The notes beneath the pieces were generated by a model. That model saw nothing but the letters and a program-made list of their open reading frames with translations, was not told where the DNA came from and searched no databases. A stretch of DNA of 64,000 bases. Source: Dorea longicatena. GTDB taxonomy: Bacteria > Bacillota > Clostridia > Lachnospirales > Lachnospiraceae. Location of the stretch: positions 2,855,964-2,919,963 of the forward strand of contig NZ_CP102280.1 of NCBI RefSeq assembly GCF_025150085.1, given 5' to 3'. Positions 46,214 to 54,291 of this stretch are shown piece after piece; position 1 is the stretch's first letter, and every line of letters begins with the position of its first letter. Made by a program: the position numbers and the translations under genes.

Positions 46214-46612
46214 TTATTTCTCCATCAGTTTTTCAAACCAGGTATCCATAGCTAGGATGAATTGACCTACGTCTGGCAATTCTTGCAGCATTTCGTTTAG
46301 GGTTTTGTGCTTCACATATTTCTGCACATACACCCAACAGGCAACGCTACTGGCTTCTGATACAATGTCAGCTATGGTTTTGCGCATAAGCTCTTCAAAT
46401 TCAGCAATTTCTTCTTTTGGAACAACATCATACAGTGTTGGTGCCTGATGACTTAATTTTACGCCATTTTCATTTGCATCTTTAAGCAGATTCTTAACTT
46501 TTTCTCTTGAGTTCTCCGGTACTTTCATGTACTCCCAGATAAATGCTACCACATCGGACGGTGTGTCTTTTTTTAGTGGTGGTAACTGAATATAATCATT
46601 GTTTTCGCTCAT
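46214..46612 (-). CDS. Unidentified mobile-element protein
   Basis: ATG 46612 (MSENNDYIQLPPLKK) has GAGGAG at a good distance; frames from 46645 or 46618 are less well placed. The 132-residue soluble protein is mostly helical and acidic-basic mixed, ending ELPDVGQFILAMDTWFEKLM. I recognise no family. It is the last gene after repA and a small membrane protein, and part of it is duplicated at 36779-36913. It is probably an accessory gene of the integrated element. Confidence 0.6.
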   Translation of the reverse strand: MSENNDYIQLPPLKKDTPSDVVAFIWEYMKVPENSREKVKNLLKDANENGVKLSHQAPTLYDVVPKEEIAEFEELMRKTIADIVSEASSVACWVYVQKYVKHKTLNEMLQELPDVGQFILAMDTWFEKLMEK

Positions 46613-46625
46613 TTTCATATTCTCC

Positions 46626-46922
46626 TCACGATATAATAAAATCAATAATACGTTCTCTTGTCATGTCCAGTACAGTATCTACAAACACTCCTGCAAACAG
46701 GATCAGATACAGAATTACACTCAGCGAAAATAGAAATGCAACCTGTACCCAGTCATGATAACAGTATGCAGTCGCTATAATCAATAAAGTGAATATAAAT
46801 CCAAGGATCCCTCTGACAACCGCATAAGTCTGTACTGTCATTTTTACTGCCAGGCCGATTACAAAAAGGATCAGCCATACCGGCAGTAATAATATCTTTC
46901 CAGCAAGTTTTAAAATAAACAT
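46626..46922 (-). CDS. Small membrane protein of the integrated element
   Basis: From ATG 46922, five nt after AGGAGG, the protein has about 98 residues with two or three membrane helices (ILLLPVWLILFVIGLAVKM, GFIFTLLIIATAYCY, FLFSLSVILYLILFAGVFV). A short charged tail follows (MTRERIIDFI). The family was not recognised. It sits between repA and the gene at 46214 with close spacing, so it belongs to the same transcript. Confidence 0.6.
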   Translation of the reverse strand: MFILKLAGKILLLPVWLILFVIGLAVKMTVQTYAVVRGILGFIFTLLIIATAYCYHDWVQVAFLFSLSVILYLILFAGVFVDTVLDMTRERIIDFIIS

Positions 46923-46931
46923 GTGCACCTC

Positions 46932-47930
46932 CTATCTTACCAGTCCTGGCATATCATGGTTCACCTCTGCCTGATAATACCCGTTCATCGTTGACGGTGC
47001 ATTAAACAGGGCTGCTAATAAATATTTCTTGATGTTCTTCACCTTTGTGGTGTTACCACTCATACAGTGTAAGACATACTCGATATGTGAATAGGTCAGC
47101 ATCAGAAATTTTTTCTTCACCAGTGATGCCGGATACCAGTTGCTGGCAATCAAGATCTTGTCATTTTTACACATCACAGTCTCTACGATCAGGTTCACGA
47201 TTTCATCTACCTGCCGCATATCGTCATGATGGGTTACTTCCAGTGATTCATAATCAATGGTCTCTTTGACAAGGTTTTCATAAGCCTGATAATCCTCAGA
47301 GCGGTTATCGCCATCGGATCGATTCTCATCTGCAGATACGATTTGATTAGATTTATTATCATTCATTTCAGTATCACTAAGATTAGTATTATTAGGGTTT
47401 GAAATGTAAACTTCTTGAAGTTTGTTTTCGGGACTTCTAGAAGTTTGATTTTGGGACTTCATGAAGTTTGAAATGTAAACTTCTGTAGATTCCTCATTTT
47501 CCACAGAAGTTTGTTTTTTAAACTTCTTTAATTCCTCTTCAAATTTTTTCTCATCTGTTTTCTCAGGCATAAAGGTTTTCACGTAGATAACGTTCACCTT
47601 TCCAAATCCCTGTCTGCGTTTCTCAATCAGGCCAATCCCTGTTTCGTCATCCAGTTCTCTCATGGATTTGATGGCTTTATTTCTGCCACAGTTCAGTAAT
47701 TCCATGATATCTTCGATGGAAAAGTAGATATATGCTCTGTTTTTGTCATCAAACCACTGATTCTTGATGGAAAGAGACATTCGATCCAACATCAGTCCAT
47801 ATAAAATTTTAGCATCGCTCGATAAATCTTTAAAATAACTGTCTGTAAATAATGCTTTTGGTATGCGGTAGAAGCTGAACTGATCAGCTTCGGTACCGTA
47901 AAAATAATTAAATGTCATTTTTTTCTCCAT
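46932..47930 (-). CDS. repA: RepA_N-type replication initiator protein
   Basis: The 332-residue protein follows AAAGGAG. Its N-terminal 110 residues (FYRIPKALFTDSYFKDLSSD, then AKILYGLMLDRMSLS and YIYFSIEDIMELLNCGRNKA) are the RepA_N winged-helix domain of Firmicutes plasmids and conjugative elements. A charged, Asn-rich linker leads to a C-terminal host-adaptation-like domain. It would bind the element's origin. ParA and ParB genes lie upstream on the same strand, the usual plasmid or ICE order. Confidence 0.88.
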   Translation of the reverse strand: MEKKMTFNYFYGTEADQFSFYRIPKALFTDSYFKDLSSDAKILYGLMLDRMSLSIKNQWFDDKNRAYIYFSIEDIMELLNCGRNKAIKSMRELDDETGIGLIEKRRQGFGKVNVIYVKTFMPEKTDEKKFEEELKKFKKQTSVENEESTEVYISNFMKSQNQTSRSPENKLQEVYISNPNNTNLSDTEMNDNKSNQIVSADENRSDGDNRSEDYQAYENLVKETIDYESLEVTHHDDMRQVDEIVNLIVETVMCKNDKILIASNWYPASLVKKKFLMLTYSHIEYVLHCMSGNTTKVKNIKKYLLAALFNAPSTMNGYYQAEVNHDMPGLVR

Positions 47931-48008
47931 AATTTTCTCCTTTCATTTTCTGCTAAGAAGTCCTCTTTTTAAACTTCTTTGACTTTGTTTTCTTAGCTTT
48001 TTCTATCC

Positions 48009-48584
48009 TTAACAGGACTGTTCCTGCATCCATTTTTCTAATAATGATTCAATCACCTGTTCCATATCTTTGGCTGTATAATCATCCGGAAAGTACTTTG
48101 TCAGTTTCTTTTCTGAGAAGGTAAGAGACCGGGATACTTTCTTTGCCATCACACAGTTATTGAAAATCGATAACATCTGGATCTGATTGATACAGTCGAT
48201 CAGGATATAATCGTATCGGCATCGTATCGCATCGATATATTCTTTCATGATCATTTCTCTGCTCATAACATTTCCCATCGTTACTTCCAGTGCGGAAAGC
48301 TCAATATTTGCCGGGAGAAGATCTACATTTTCCTGGTGATGTAAAATCCCATCTTCCAGAGAGATTTCTTCTTCGTTGATGACCTCCATCATGATCGTTG
48401 CCAATGTGATGCGAAGATCATCCGGTTCCTCATATCCAAGACTTGCGGTTAAACTTCCCTGTGGATCCGCGTCGATCAGCAACACTTTCTTACCTTCTCT
48501 TGCCAGTCCAATGCCTACATTTACGGTTGTGGTGGTCTTTCCGACGCCACCTTTCTGGTTTACTACGGATATAACTTTACACAT
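48009..48584 (-). CDS. Chimeric ParA: ATPase N-terminus joined to a ParB-like C-terminal tail
   Basis: The start is ATG 48584, 8 nt after AAAGGAGG. Residues 1-131 are a normal ParA start: VVNQKGGVGKTTTT (Walker A), LLIDADPQG and YDYILIDC. Where ParA proteins continue with a PP motif and about 110 more residues, this chain turns into a 60-residue tail. The end of the tail (EKKLTKYFPDDYTAKDMEQV) resembles the C-terminus of the neighbouring ParB (EQLHKYFPNSYTPAMMKREI). It therefore looks like a deletion fusion between parA and a second parB end. It is 191 residues instead of about 255 and probably cannot segregate DNA. Confidence 0.75.
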   Translation of the reverse strand: MCKVISVVNQKGGVGKTTTTVNVGIGLAREGKKVLLIDADPQGSLTASLGYEEPDDLRITLATIMMEVINEEEISLEDGILHHQENVDLLPANIELSALEVTMGNVMSREMIMKEYIDAIRCRYDYILIDCINQIQMLSIFNNCVMAKKVSRSLTFSEKKLTKYFPDDYTAKDMEQVIESLLEKWMQEQSC

Positions 48585-48598
48585 GATTTCTTCCTCCT

Positions 48599-49468
48599 TT
48601 AACTTTCCCATGATTCTTTTTTCCATAATTTCAACAGTGCCAGTATTTCCCGTTTCATCATTGCCGGTGTATAAGAATTTGGAAAATACTTGTGCAACTG
48701 CTCGTTTGTGAATGCCACTCTTGTAATCTCACCCTTTTTCACTTCACACATGATCTCTTCCATCTTTTCCAGTGACAACTGTTTTTCTTTACTCAGTTGC
48801 CGGATCCTCTGGGCCTGTGAGAGTGATGGGATTGCCTGTGCATACTCCATTGCTACAAGCAGTTCTCTTTGTTCTTTTTCACTTAATGCAGCTATCTCTA
48901 CAGCCGGACAAAAAGAAATAATCTCATCATCCAGTTTCTGCAACATTTCCGGTATCAGTTTTGTCAGTGAGATATAACGCTGCACTTGTTTTGGGCTATC
49001 ACCACAATCTTCACTGATGATTTCTATTGCCCGCTTTCTTGGTGTTTTGTGGTCAACTTGGCTCTTTTTTCGACCACTTTTTCTTTTTAATACGTCATTC
49101 TTCAGTTTGTAAGCAAAAGCTTTTTCACTGTAGCTGATCCGTTCTCTGTGAAGATTGGAATCTACCATGCTCAAGATGGAATCATCTTCACTTAATACCC
49201 GGATGATTACCGGTACTTTACGGTATCCCAGTTTCTCCGCAGCATGTTTTCTTCTGTGACCGGATATGATCTCATAGTATCCATCCGGTACTGGTCTGAC
49301 GATTAACGGATTTAAAATTCCATACTTCTCAATGCTTTCCTGCAAAAGAAACATTTCCTTATCATCTTTTACCTGAAACGGGTGCTCTTTGAACGGACGA
49401 AGACGCTCAATCTCAATTTCTATGATTCTTTCTTCGTTTTCTTCTGATTGTCTGTTTGGTTCAGTCAT
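48599..49468 (-). CDS. ParB/RepB/Spo0J-family partition protein of the integrated element
   Basis: The start is ATG 49468 (MTEPNRQSEENEER) after GGAGGAAAGGAG; the frame extends back to 49564 through a terminator and is not used. The 289-residue protein has the ParB CTPase motif region (YEIISGHRRKHAAEKLGYRK, VPVIIR, NLHRERI), a helix-turn-helix (DSPKQVQRYISLTKLIP) and the KYFPNSYT tail. It should bind a centromere site near this operon. It differs clearly from the chromosomal ParB at 53349. Confidence 0.9.
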   Translation of the reverse strand: MTEPNRQSEENEERIIEIEIERLRPFKEHPFQVKDDKEMFLLQESIEKYGILNPLIVRPVPDGYYEIISGHRRKHAAEKLGYRKVPVIIRVLSEDDSILSMVDSNLHRERISYSEKAFAYKLKNDVLKRKSGRKKSQVDHKTPRKRAIEIISEDCGDSPKQVQRYISLTKLIPEMLQKLDDEIISFCPAVEIAALSEKEQRELLVAMEYAQAIPSLSQAQRIRQLSKEKQLSLEKMEEIMCEVKKGEITRVAFTNEQLHKYFPNSYTPAMMKREILALLKLWKKESWES

Positions 49469-49499
49469 CTTGACTCCTTTCCTCCAGGATTCAGGAAAT

Positions 49500-49549
49500 A
49501 AAAAATGCCTGCCTGGAACTTTTATAGATAGTAAAGTTCCAAACAGACA
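49500..49549 (-). terminator. Leader terminator (attenuator) before the element's parB
   Basis: On the minus strand 49549-49533 pairs with 49522-49506 (17 positions, three as G-U pairs), followed by six T residues (49505-49500). It stands about 30 nt before the parB start, inside the leader, so expression of parB-parA-repA probably depends on readthrough or antitermination. Confidence 0.7.
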
Positions 49550-49563
49550 TTGCTGTTTGACCA

Positions 49564-49868
49564 TTAGCTGTAGCTAATAGAATTGAATACTGTTTCAGCT
49601 AATGCATGTTTGCAGGTTTGGGAGAGATTGTTTCTTTTCCCGCCTTTTCTCTGATTTACATCCCCGAATAAGGGGTGACAACAGAGCGGGACCCAAATGT
49701 TAGCTGAACTTCCTAAAACCCATGTTTGCAAACCGGTAATTTTGATTAGCTGTCAGCTAACAAAAATCAGATTGCGTTAGCTGGAAATTGATCATTTTGA
49801 ATGGAATTTTGTGTCACGAACGTGATTTGAAAATAACAAAAGCGTTCGTTGTCAGCTAATCCAGCTAA
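49564..49868. repeat. Cluster of TTAGCTG/CAGCTAA repeats
   Basis: The 7-mer TTAGCTG occurs eight times in either direction: 49564, 49596, 49700, 49746, 49754, 49777, 49853 and 49862. The copies at 49746 and 49754 form a 15-bp palindrome, and 49564 starts another near-palindrome. CATGTTTGCA also occurs twice (49605 and 49721). Such an array next to a tRNA fits integrase arm sites, initiator iterons or partition sites. No gene lies in 49565-49890. Confidence 0.65.
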
Positions 49869-49884
49869 CATTTTCGAACGCTTT
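49839..49884 (-). terminator. Terminator of tRNA-Arg
   Basis: AAAGCGTTCG and CGAACGCTTT form a 10-bp stem just after the tRNA 3' end on the minus strand, followed by a T-rich tract. Two of the TTAGCTG repeats lie in its loop. Confidence 0.6.
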
Positions 49885-49890
49885 GAAGCC

Positions 49891-49964
49891 CGTCGCCAAG
49901 AGGATTTGAACCTCCGACCCCTCGCTTAGGAGGCGAGTGCTCTATCCAGCTGAGCTATGACGAC
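49891..49964 (-). tRNA. tRNA-Arg (anticodon CCT)
   Basis: The minus strand folds as a complete cloverleaf: acceptor GTCGTCA/TGGCGAC, D-arm with AGCTGGATAGAGC, anticodon stem CTCGC/GCGAG around CTCCTAA, and T-loop TTCAAAT. The 3' CCA is not encoded. Mobile-element genes start directly downstream, so this tRNA could be the attachment site of the element. Confidence 0.95.
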
Positions 49965-50024
49965 ACATGCCGCAAACCCTTGATTTTACTGGGGTTCTTG
50001 GATTTTTCCCTTCGGCCATATATA

Positions 50025-50053
50025 AGATTATCAACTCTTTTTTGAGTTGTCAA
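50025..50053 (-). promoter_or_regulatory. Promoter of tRNA-Arg(CCT)
   Basis: On the minus strand TTGACA (50053-50048) and TAATCT (50030-50025) are 17 nt apart, about 60 nt upstream of the tRNA. The spacer forms most of a CAACTC/GAGTTG inverted repeat. Confidence 0.55.
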
Positions 50054-50196
50054 TCTACAGATTTTTTTGAGTTGGTAACATTAGAACGTTCCCCAATTTG
50101 GGGAATGCTTTGTTGTCACCTTTGGCATTTTTCAGAATAGATTCGAACTGAAAGTTGTTTTTCATTTTTTCCCTTTGGGGAATGCCTCGGCTTTCT

Positions 50197-50236
50197 CTTA
50201 GGAGGGGCTTGTTATATCCATTTAACTAAGGGAGCC
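50197..50236 (-). pseudogene. 5' half of a second tRNA-Arg(CCT)-like gene
   Basis: The minus strand gives GGCTCCC (acceptor 5' side), a D-arm with TTAAATGGATATAA, then AGCCC and the loop CTCCTAA. The expected 3' half (GGGCT and the GGGAGCC acceptor strand) is absent. The break is exactly after the anticodon loop. A strong promoter lies just upstream. The 160 nt after the break contain GGGGAATG repeats and no gene. Confidence 0.6.
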
Positions 50237-50256
50237 TGACTAACTCGTACTTTATT

Positions 50257-50285
50257 ATTTTACCTATTAATCCTGTAAAAGTCAA
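50257..50285 (-). promoter_or_regulatory. Strong promoter ahead of the split tRNA
   Basis: On the minus strand TTGACT (50285-50280) and TAAAAT (50262-50257) are 17 nt apart. The start of transcription would be about 15 nt before the tRNA fragment. Confidence 0.65.
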
Positions 50286-50314
50286 TACAGGGATGGTTTT
50301 CCCCATCCCTGTAT
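50285..50314. terminator. Intrinsic terminator after the DUF3881 gene
   Basis: ATACAGGGATGG and CCATCCCTGTAT form a perfect 12-bp stem with a 6-nt loop. Only short T-tracts follow. It separates the origin-side operon from the tRNA promoter. Confidence 0.7.
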
Positions 50315-50327
50315 CTTTCAAAAATAT

Positions 50328-50356
50328 TTATCCACATTTTTCTTTATTTATCCACA
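50328..50356 (+). promoter_or_regulatory. Pair of consensus DnaA boxes
   Basis: TTATCCACA is found at 50328-50336 and again at 50348-50356, in the same direction and 20 nt apart, in a 100-nt gene-free gap about 13 kb from the origin. It could titrate or load DnaA. Confidence 0.5.
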
Positions 50357-50401
50357 TACAAAGGGTCTGCCATCGGAAACTTCTTCCGAATGCATGGCAG
50401 A

Positions 50402-51277
50402 TTAAAAGTTGATTCTTCCCTGCAACCACACATTTCCTTTGAATCTGCGTCCGACTGCCGGTTCGCCCATGACCTCTCTTTTTGGTACACATACATCGAA
50501 CAGAAGGCCGTTCACATCCAGTTTCATGATGCAGATATCTTCTCTCGTTATCTCATTTCTGGTAAGACGATATTCCAGGATTTCTCCCATGATCGAATAC
50601 CGGTCACATTCGATTCCGTACGGCATGATGTACGTATCCACGATCGTAAATACATCTTCCGATATCAATCTTCTTGATACTTTGGAATATGTATCGATGT
50701 CATCCAGAGTAAGACTTTCAATCGCCTGTGGATCGCCAGATTTTGCTGCGCTTAACAGCAGCATACGATTGTGTACATCTTCCTGCTGTTCCCGCTCCTG
50801 TTCTTTACTTTTCAGCACCGGAAGCAGAATGATTCCCTCATTGCAAAGACCGGACAATGTCACGGAAGAATACTTGATACTTCTTCCACCAAGCTGCCTT
50901 TCCCTCAGATATTCCATCATATTCTGAAGATAAAATACCAGATTAATGCCTACTTTTGTATCTTCACAGATGCCCACATATGCTTCCCGGTCTATCCTTC
51001 GTTCCACACTGACATCCGCATAGGATGTCACACCGGATCCTTTGAAATATGGTGTATAATAACGGTACTCAAACTGTTCATCGATGTCCATATCTCCGCA
51101 CACCTTGATCCCGATTCCTTCTCCATATTCTTTTTCAAACTCACAAAGATCCGTTGTTTCATCCTGTGTAACGAGCTGATGTTGTGTATAGGATTCTTCC
51201 ACATCTTTTAAAATCTGTGTTAAGTGTTTTTTGTCTCTGATATTTCCAAATCCAATGGATTTCATATATTGATGCAT
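50402..51277 (-). CDS. DUF3881 family protein
   Basis: The 291-residue soluble protein (HQYMKSIGFGNIRDKKHLTQ at the start; EYGEGIGIKVCGDMDIDEQF; a C-terminal RFKGNVWLQGRINF) matches DUF3881, a family found mainly in Lachnospiraceae near the origin. The function is unknown. It lies 20 nt after serS and so is probably in the same transcript. It ends before a strong hairpin. Confidence 0.75.
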   Translation of the reverse strand: MHQYMKSIGFGNIRDKKHLTQILKDVEESYTQHQLVTQDETTDLCEFEKEYGEGIGIKVCGDMDIDEQFEYRYYTPYFKGSGVTSYADVSVERRIDREAYVGICEDTKVGINLVFYLQNMMEYLRERQLGGRSIKYSSVTLSGLCNEGIILLPVLKSKEQEREQQEDVHNRMLLLSAAKSGDPQAIESLTLDDIDTYSKVSRRLISEDVFTIVDTYIMPYGIECDRYSIMGEILEYRLTRNEITREDICIMKLDVNGLLFDVCVPKREVMGEPAVGRRFKGNVWLQGRINF

Positions 51278-51297
51278 ACGCTTATCCTTATAACTGC

Positions 51298-52587
51298 TTA
51301 TTTTTTAGGTACAAGCTTCTCTGTTCCACCCATGTATGGCTGTAATGCCTTAGGGATCTTAACTGATCCGTCTTCCTGAAGGTTGTTTTCCAGGAATGCG
51401 ATCAACATTCTCGGTGGAGCTACTACTGTATTGTTCAGTGTGTGTGCGAAGTATTTTGTTCCGTCTTCACCTTTGACACGGATACCAAGTCTTCTTGCCT
51501 GTGCATCACCAAGGTTAGAGCAGCTTCCTACTTCGAAGTATTTCTTCTGTCTTGGAGACCATGCTTCTACGTCACAAGATTTTACCTTCAGATCTGCCAG
51601 GTCACCTGAGCAGCACTCTAATGTACGTACCGGAATATCCAGTGAGCGGAACAGATCTACTGTGTTCTGCCATAATTTATCATACCAGATCTTGCTTTCT
51701 TCCGGTTTACATACAACGATCATTTCCTGTTTCTCGAACTGGTGGATTCTGTATACTCCACGCTCCTCAATACCGTGAGCTCCTTTTTCCTTACGGAAAC
51801 ATGGTGAATAGCTTGTAAGTGTCTGTGGAAGCTGTTTTTCTTCTAACATTGTGTCGATGAATTTACCAATCATAGAGTGCTCACTTGTTCCGATCAGGTA
51901 CAGGTCTTCTCCTTCGATCTTATACATCATGGAATCCATCTCTGCGAAACTCATAACACCTGTTACAACATTGCTTCTGATCATGAAAGGTGGTACACAG
52001 TAAGTAAATCCACGGTTGATCATGAAATCTCTTGCATATGCAAGTACAGAAGAATGAATTCTTGCGATATCACCCATCAGATAATAGAATCCATTTCCCG
52101 CTACTCTTCCGGCGCTCTCAAGATCGATTCCGTCAAATGCTTCCATGATCTCTGTATGGTATGGAATCTCGAAATCAGGAACAAAAGGCTCACCGAATTT
52201 TTCAATTTCTACATTCTGACTGTCATCTTTTCCGATTGGTACAGAAGGATCGATGATGTTCGGAATGATCATCATATTCTGTTTCAGTTTCTCTTCTACT
52301 TCTTTTTCTTCTTTGGAAAGTTCTTCGATCCTTGCAGCACTCTCAGCTACTTTTCTCTTTAATTCTTCCGCTTCTTCTTTCTTTCCCTGTGCCATACATG
52401 CACCGATCTGTTTAGAGATTTTGTTCTTTTCTGCACGGAGTGCTTCTACTTCTCCCTTAATATCTCTATTCTTCTGATCCAGTTCTATTACCTCATCTAC
52501 TAAAGGTAATTTCTCATCCTGAAATTTGTTCTTAATGTTCTGCTTTACAACATCCGGATTATTTCTTACAAATTTGATATCTAACAT
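51298..52587 (-). CDS. serS: Seryl-tRNA synthetase
   Basis: The 429-residue enzyme has the N-terminal coiled-coil arm (about 30-105) that holds tRNA-Ser. Class II motif 2 is FRKEKGAHGIEERGVYRIHQ (with FEKQEM). SCSNLGDAQARRLGIRV and PPRMLIAFLENN give the serine site and motif 3. It charges tRNA-Ser in the cytoplasm. No T-box leader is present in the 35 nt upstream, so it is expressed from the parAB-side promoter. Length and start are normal. Confidence 0.97.
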   Translation of the reverse strand: MLDIKFVRNNPDVVKQNIKNKFQDEKLPLVDEVIELDQKNRDIKGEVEALRAEKNKISKQIGACMAQGKKEEAEELKRKVAESAARIEELSKEEKEVEEKLKQNMMIIPNIIDPSVPIGKDDSQNVEIEKFGEPFVPDFEIPYHTEIMEAFDGIDLESAGRVAGNGFYYLMGDIARIHSSVLAYARDFMINRGFTYCVPPFMIRSNVVTGVMSFAEMDSMMYKIEGEDLYLIGTSEHSMIGKFIDTMLEEKQLPQTLTSYSPCFRKEKGAHGIEERGVYRIHQFEKQEMIVVCKPEESKIWYDKLWQNTVDLFRSLDIPVRTLECCSGDLADLKVKSCDVEAWSPRQKKYFEVGSCSNLGDAQARRLGIRVKGEDGTKYFAHTLNNTVVAPPRMLIAFLENNLQEDGSVKIPKALQPYMGGTEKLVPKK

Positions 52588-52622
52588 TTTTCTAAATTCC
52601 TCCTGATTATATATATGTTATA

Positions 52623-53348
52623 TTATCTCTCATTTCTTGTTTTTTCAGGTCTTGCCATATCTGGACGCACATTACTGGTTCTTGCATTTAAGATCTTACC
52701 ATTGTTTGCTTTTCCAGATGTCTGTTTTGTATTTCTCGCATTCGCGCTTTTCTGATTTCCATTCTTTGCCGGACCAGACTTAACAGACTTAAGACTTCCT
52801 GTTGCAGATGCAACTGCTTTATCCACCTCTTCTTCATAACCATCTTCGAAGATTGCTTTATCCAGTGCTTCTGCTTCTTCCTCTGCAAGCTCTACATAAC
52901 TTTCACCTTTTACGATCTCTTTCACATAAGTATAGCAGCCTTCTCTGCTGTGCATCGCATTGATGATCCAACCAGTATTATTATTGTCCAGCATTGCAAG
53001 TGCGAAACTGAGTTTACCACCCATTTCATTAAATGCATCATACTTTACAATTCCAAGTTTCTGGTAAGATTTTTCCATCTTCTTGTTAAGTTTCTGAATG
53101 TCTGTACGATTCTGTTTTGTATATTTCAGAATGGCCTCTACATCCGAGAATCCCGACATCATACTTTCTTCCAGAGTTTTTCCATCTTTACCACGCATAA
53201 ACGTCGTATAGCTGCTTTTCAATCGATTATACTTCATTGTTACATTTACATACAGAACGAATAATATAACAATCAGTATCAGCAAAAATATAAATATTAA
53301 TGCCGGATCGATACCAAGTGCTTTCAGTATTTTGCTATCCATATTCAA
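52623..53348 (-). CDS. DUF4446 family membrane protein
   Basis: The protein has one N-terminal membrane helix (ALIFIFLLILIVILFVLYVNV), a coiled region, and the DUF4446 core (LGIVKYDAFNEMGGKLSFAL, AMLDNNNTGWIINAMHSREG). A long basic Asn/Lys-rich tail from about residue 180 is unusual for the family and probably disordered. The start may be TTG 53348 or ATG 53342, both served by GAGGAG. The gene follows parB directly. The function is unknown. Confidence 0.83.
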   Translation of the reverse strand: MNMDSKILKALGIDPALIFIFLLILIVILFVLYVNVTMKYNRLKSSYTTFMRGKDGKTLEESMMSGFSDVEAILKYTKQNRTDIQKLNKKMEKSYQKLGIVKYDAFNEMGGKLSFALAMLDNNNTGWIINAMHSREGCYTYVKEIVKGESYVELAEEEAEALDKAIFEDGYEEEVDKAVASATGSLKSVKSGPAKNGNQKSANARNTKQTSGKANNGKILNARTSNVRPDMARPEKTRNER

Positions 53349-54263
53349 TTACTCTCCTCTTTTAATGCTCATCATCATATCGAACAGATGTTCTAATTCG
53401 TCATCTGAATAATATTCTATCTCTATCTTACCTTTTCCCTTTCCTTTTGATGCTATACTTACCTTTGTTCCAAATACACTCTTCATTTTCTCTTCCAGAT
53501 CCTGGTAAATAAATGAATTGGCCACCGGTTTCTTTTCTTTCGGCTTCTTTGGATTTTTTATTTCTTTGACCAATTTCTCAGTTTCTCTTACACTGAGTTT
53601 TTCGTCAAATATCTTATTTGCCAGTGTGTACTGAAGCTCAGGATCATCAATGGCCAGCAATGCTCTTGCATGTCCCGTTGAAATCATGTCGTCAATGATC
53701 ATCTGTTGAACTTTATCACTAAGTTTCAGCAAACGCATAGAGTTCGTTACGGCTGTTCTGCTCTTCGATACTCTCTCTGCGACTTCATCTTGTTTCAGAT
53801 TGAATTCCTCCAGAAGTCTCTTGTATGCAATTGCTTCTTCAATCGGATTCAAGTTTTCTCTCTGAATGTTCTCAATCAAACCTATCTCAAGAATTTCCTG
53901 ATCTGTATATTCCTTTTCAATCACAGGAACCTCTTTTACTCCGGCAAGTTTTGCAGCTCTCCATCTTCTTTCGCCCGCAATGATCTCATAGTAATCTTTT
54001 CTTTTTCGAACAAGCAATGGCTGTAACACACCAAATTGCTTAATCGAATCCGAAAGTTCAAGGAGAGCATCTTCATCAAAATTCTTTCTCGGCTGGTCTC
54101 TGTTTGGCTCAACCTCATTAATTTTCATTACCTGTACACCGGATTTAGCTGCTGCATCTTCTTTTGATTCCACAGTTTTTTCCGATGTAACAGACTTCAT
54201 GCTCTTATTATCAGGAATCAGACTGTCCAGTCCTTTCCCCAATCCTTTTTTCTTTATTGGCAT
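53349..54263 (-). CDS. parB: Chromosome partition protein ParB (Spo0J)
   Basis: The 304-residue protein starts with the ParA-stimulating KKGLGKGLDSLI. The CTP-binding region (RKDYYEIIAGERRWRAAKLA, NIQRENLNPIEEA), the parS-reading helix-turn-helix (KQDEVAERVSKSRTAVTNSM) and a C-terminal dimer domain follow. It loads onto the parS sites near 55.1, 55.2 and 56.4 kb. It lies 28 nt after parA. Confidence 0.96.
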   Translation of the reverse strand: MPIKKKGLGKGLDSLIPDNKSMKSVTSEKTVESKEDAAAKSGVQVMKINEVEPNRDQPRKNFDEDALLELSDSIKQFGVLQPLLVRKRKDYYEIIAGERRWRAAKLAGVKEVPVIEKEYTDQEILEIGLIENIQRENLNPIEEAIAYKRLLEEFNLKQDEVAERVSKSRTAVTNSMRLLKLSDKVQQMIIDDMISTGHARALLAIDDPELQYTLANKIFDEKLSVRETEKLVKEIKNPKKPKEKKPVANSFIYQDLEEKMKSVFGTKVSIASKGKGKGKIEIEYYSDDELEHLFDMMMSIKRGE

Positions 54264-54291
54264 TCGTTTCCTCCTACATTACATCTTTCAT

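Noticed and set aside
50120-50160. TTCGAATC-containing hairpin that looks like the T-arm of the split tRNA
   Set aside because: Stem length and position do not fit a T-arm and there is no acceptor strand matching GGCTCCC, so it is not the missing 3' half.
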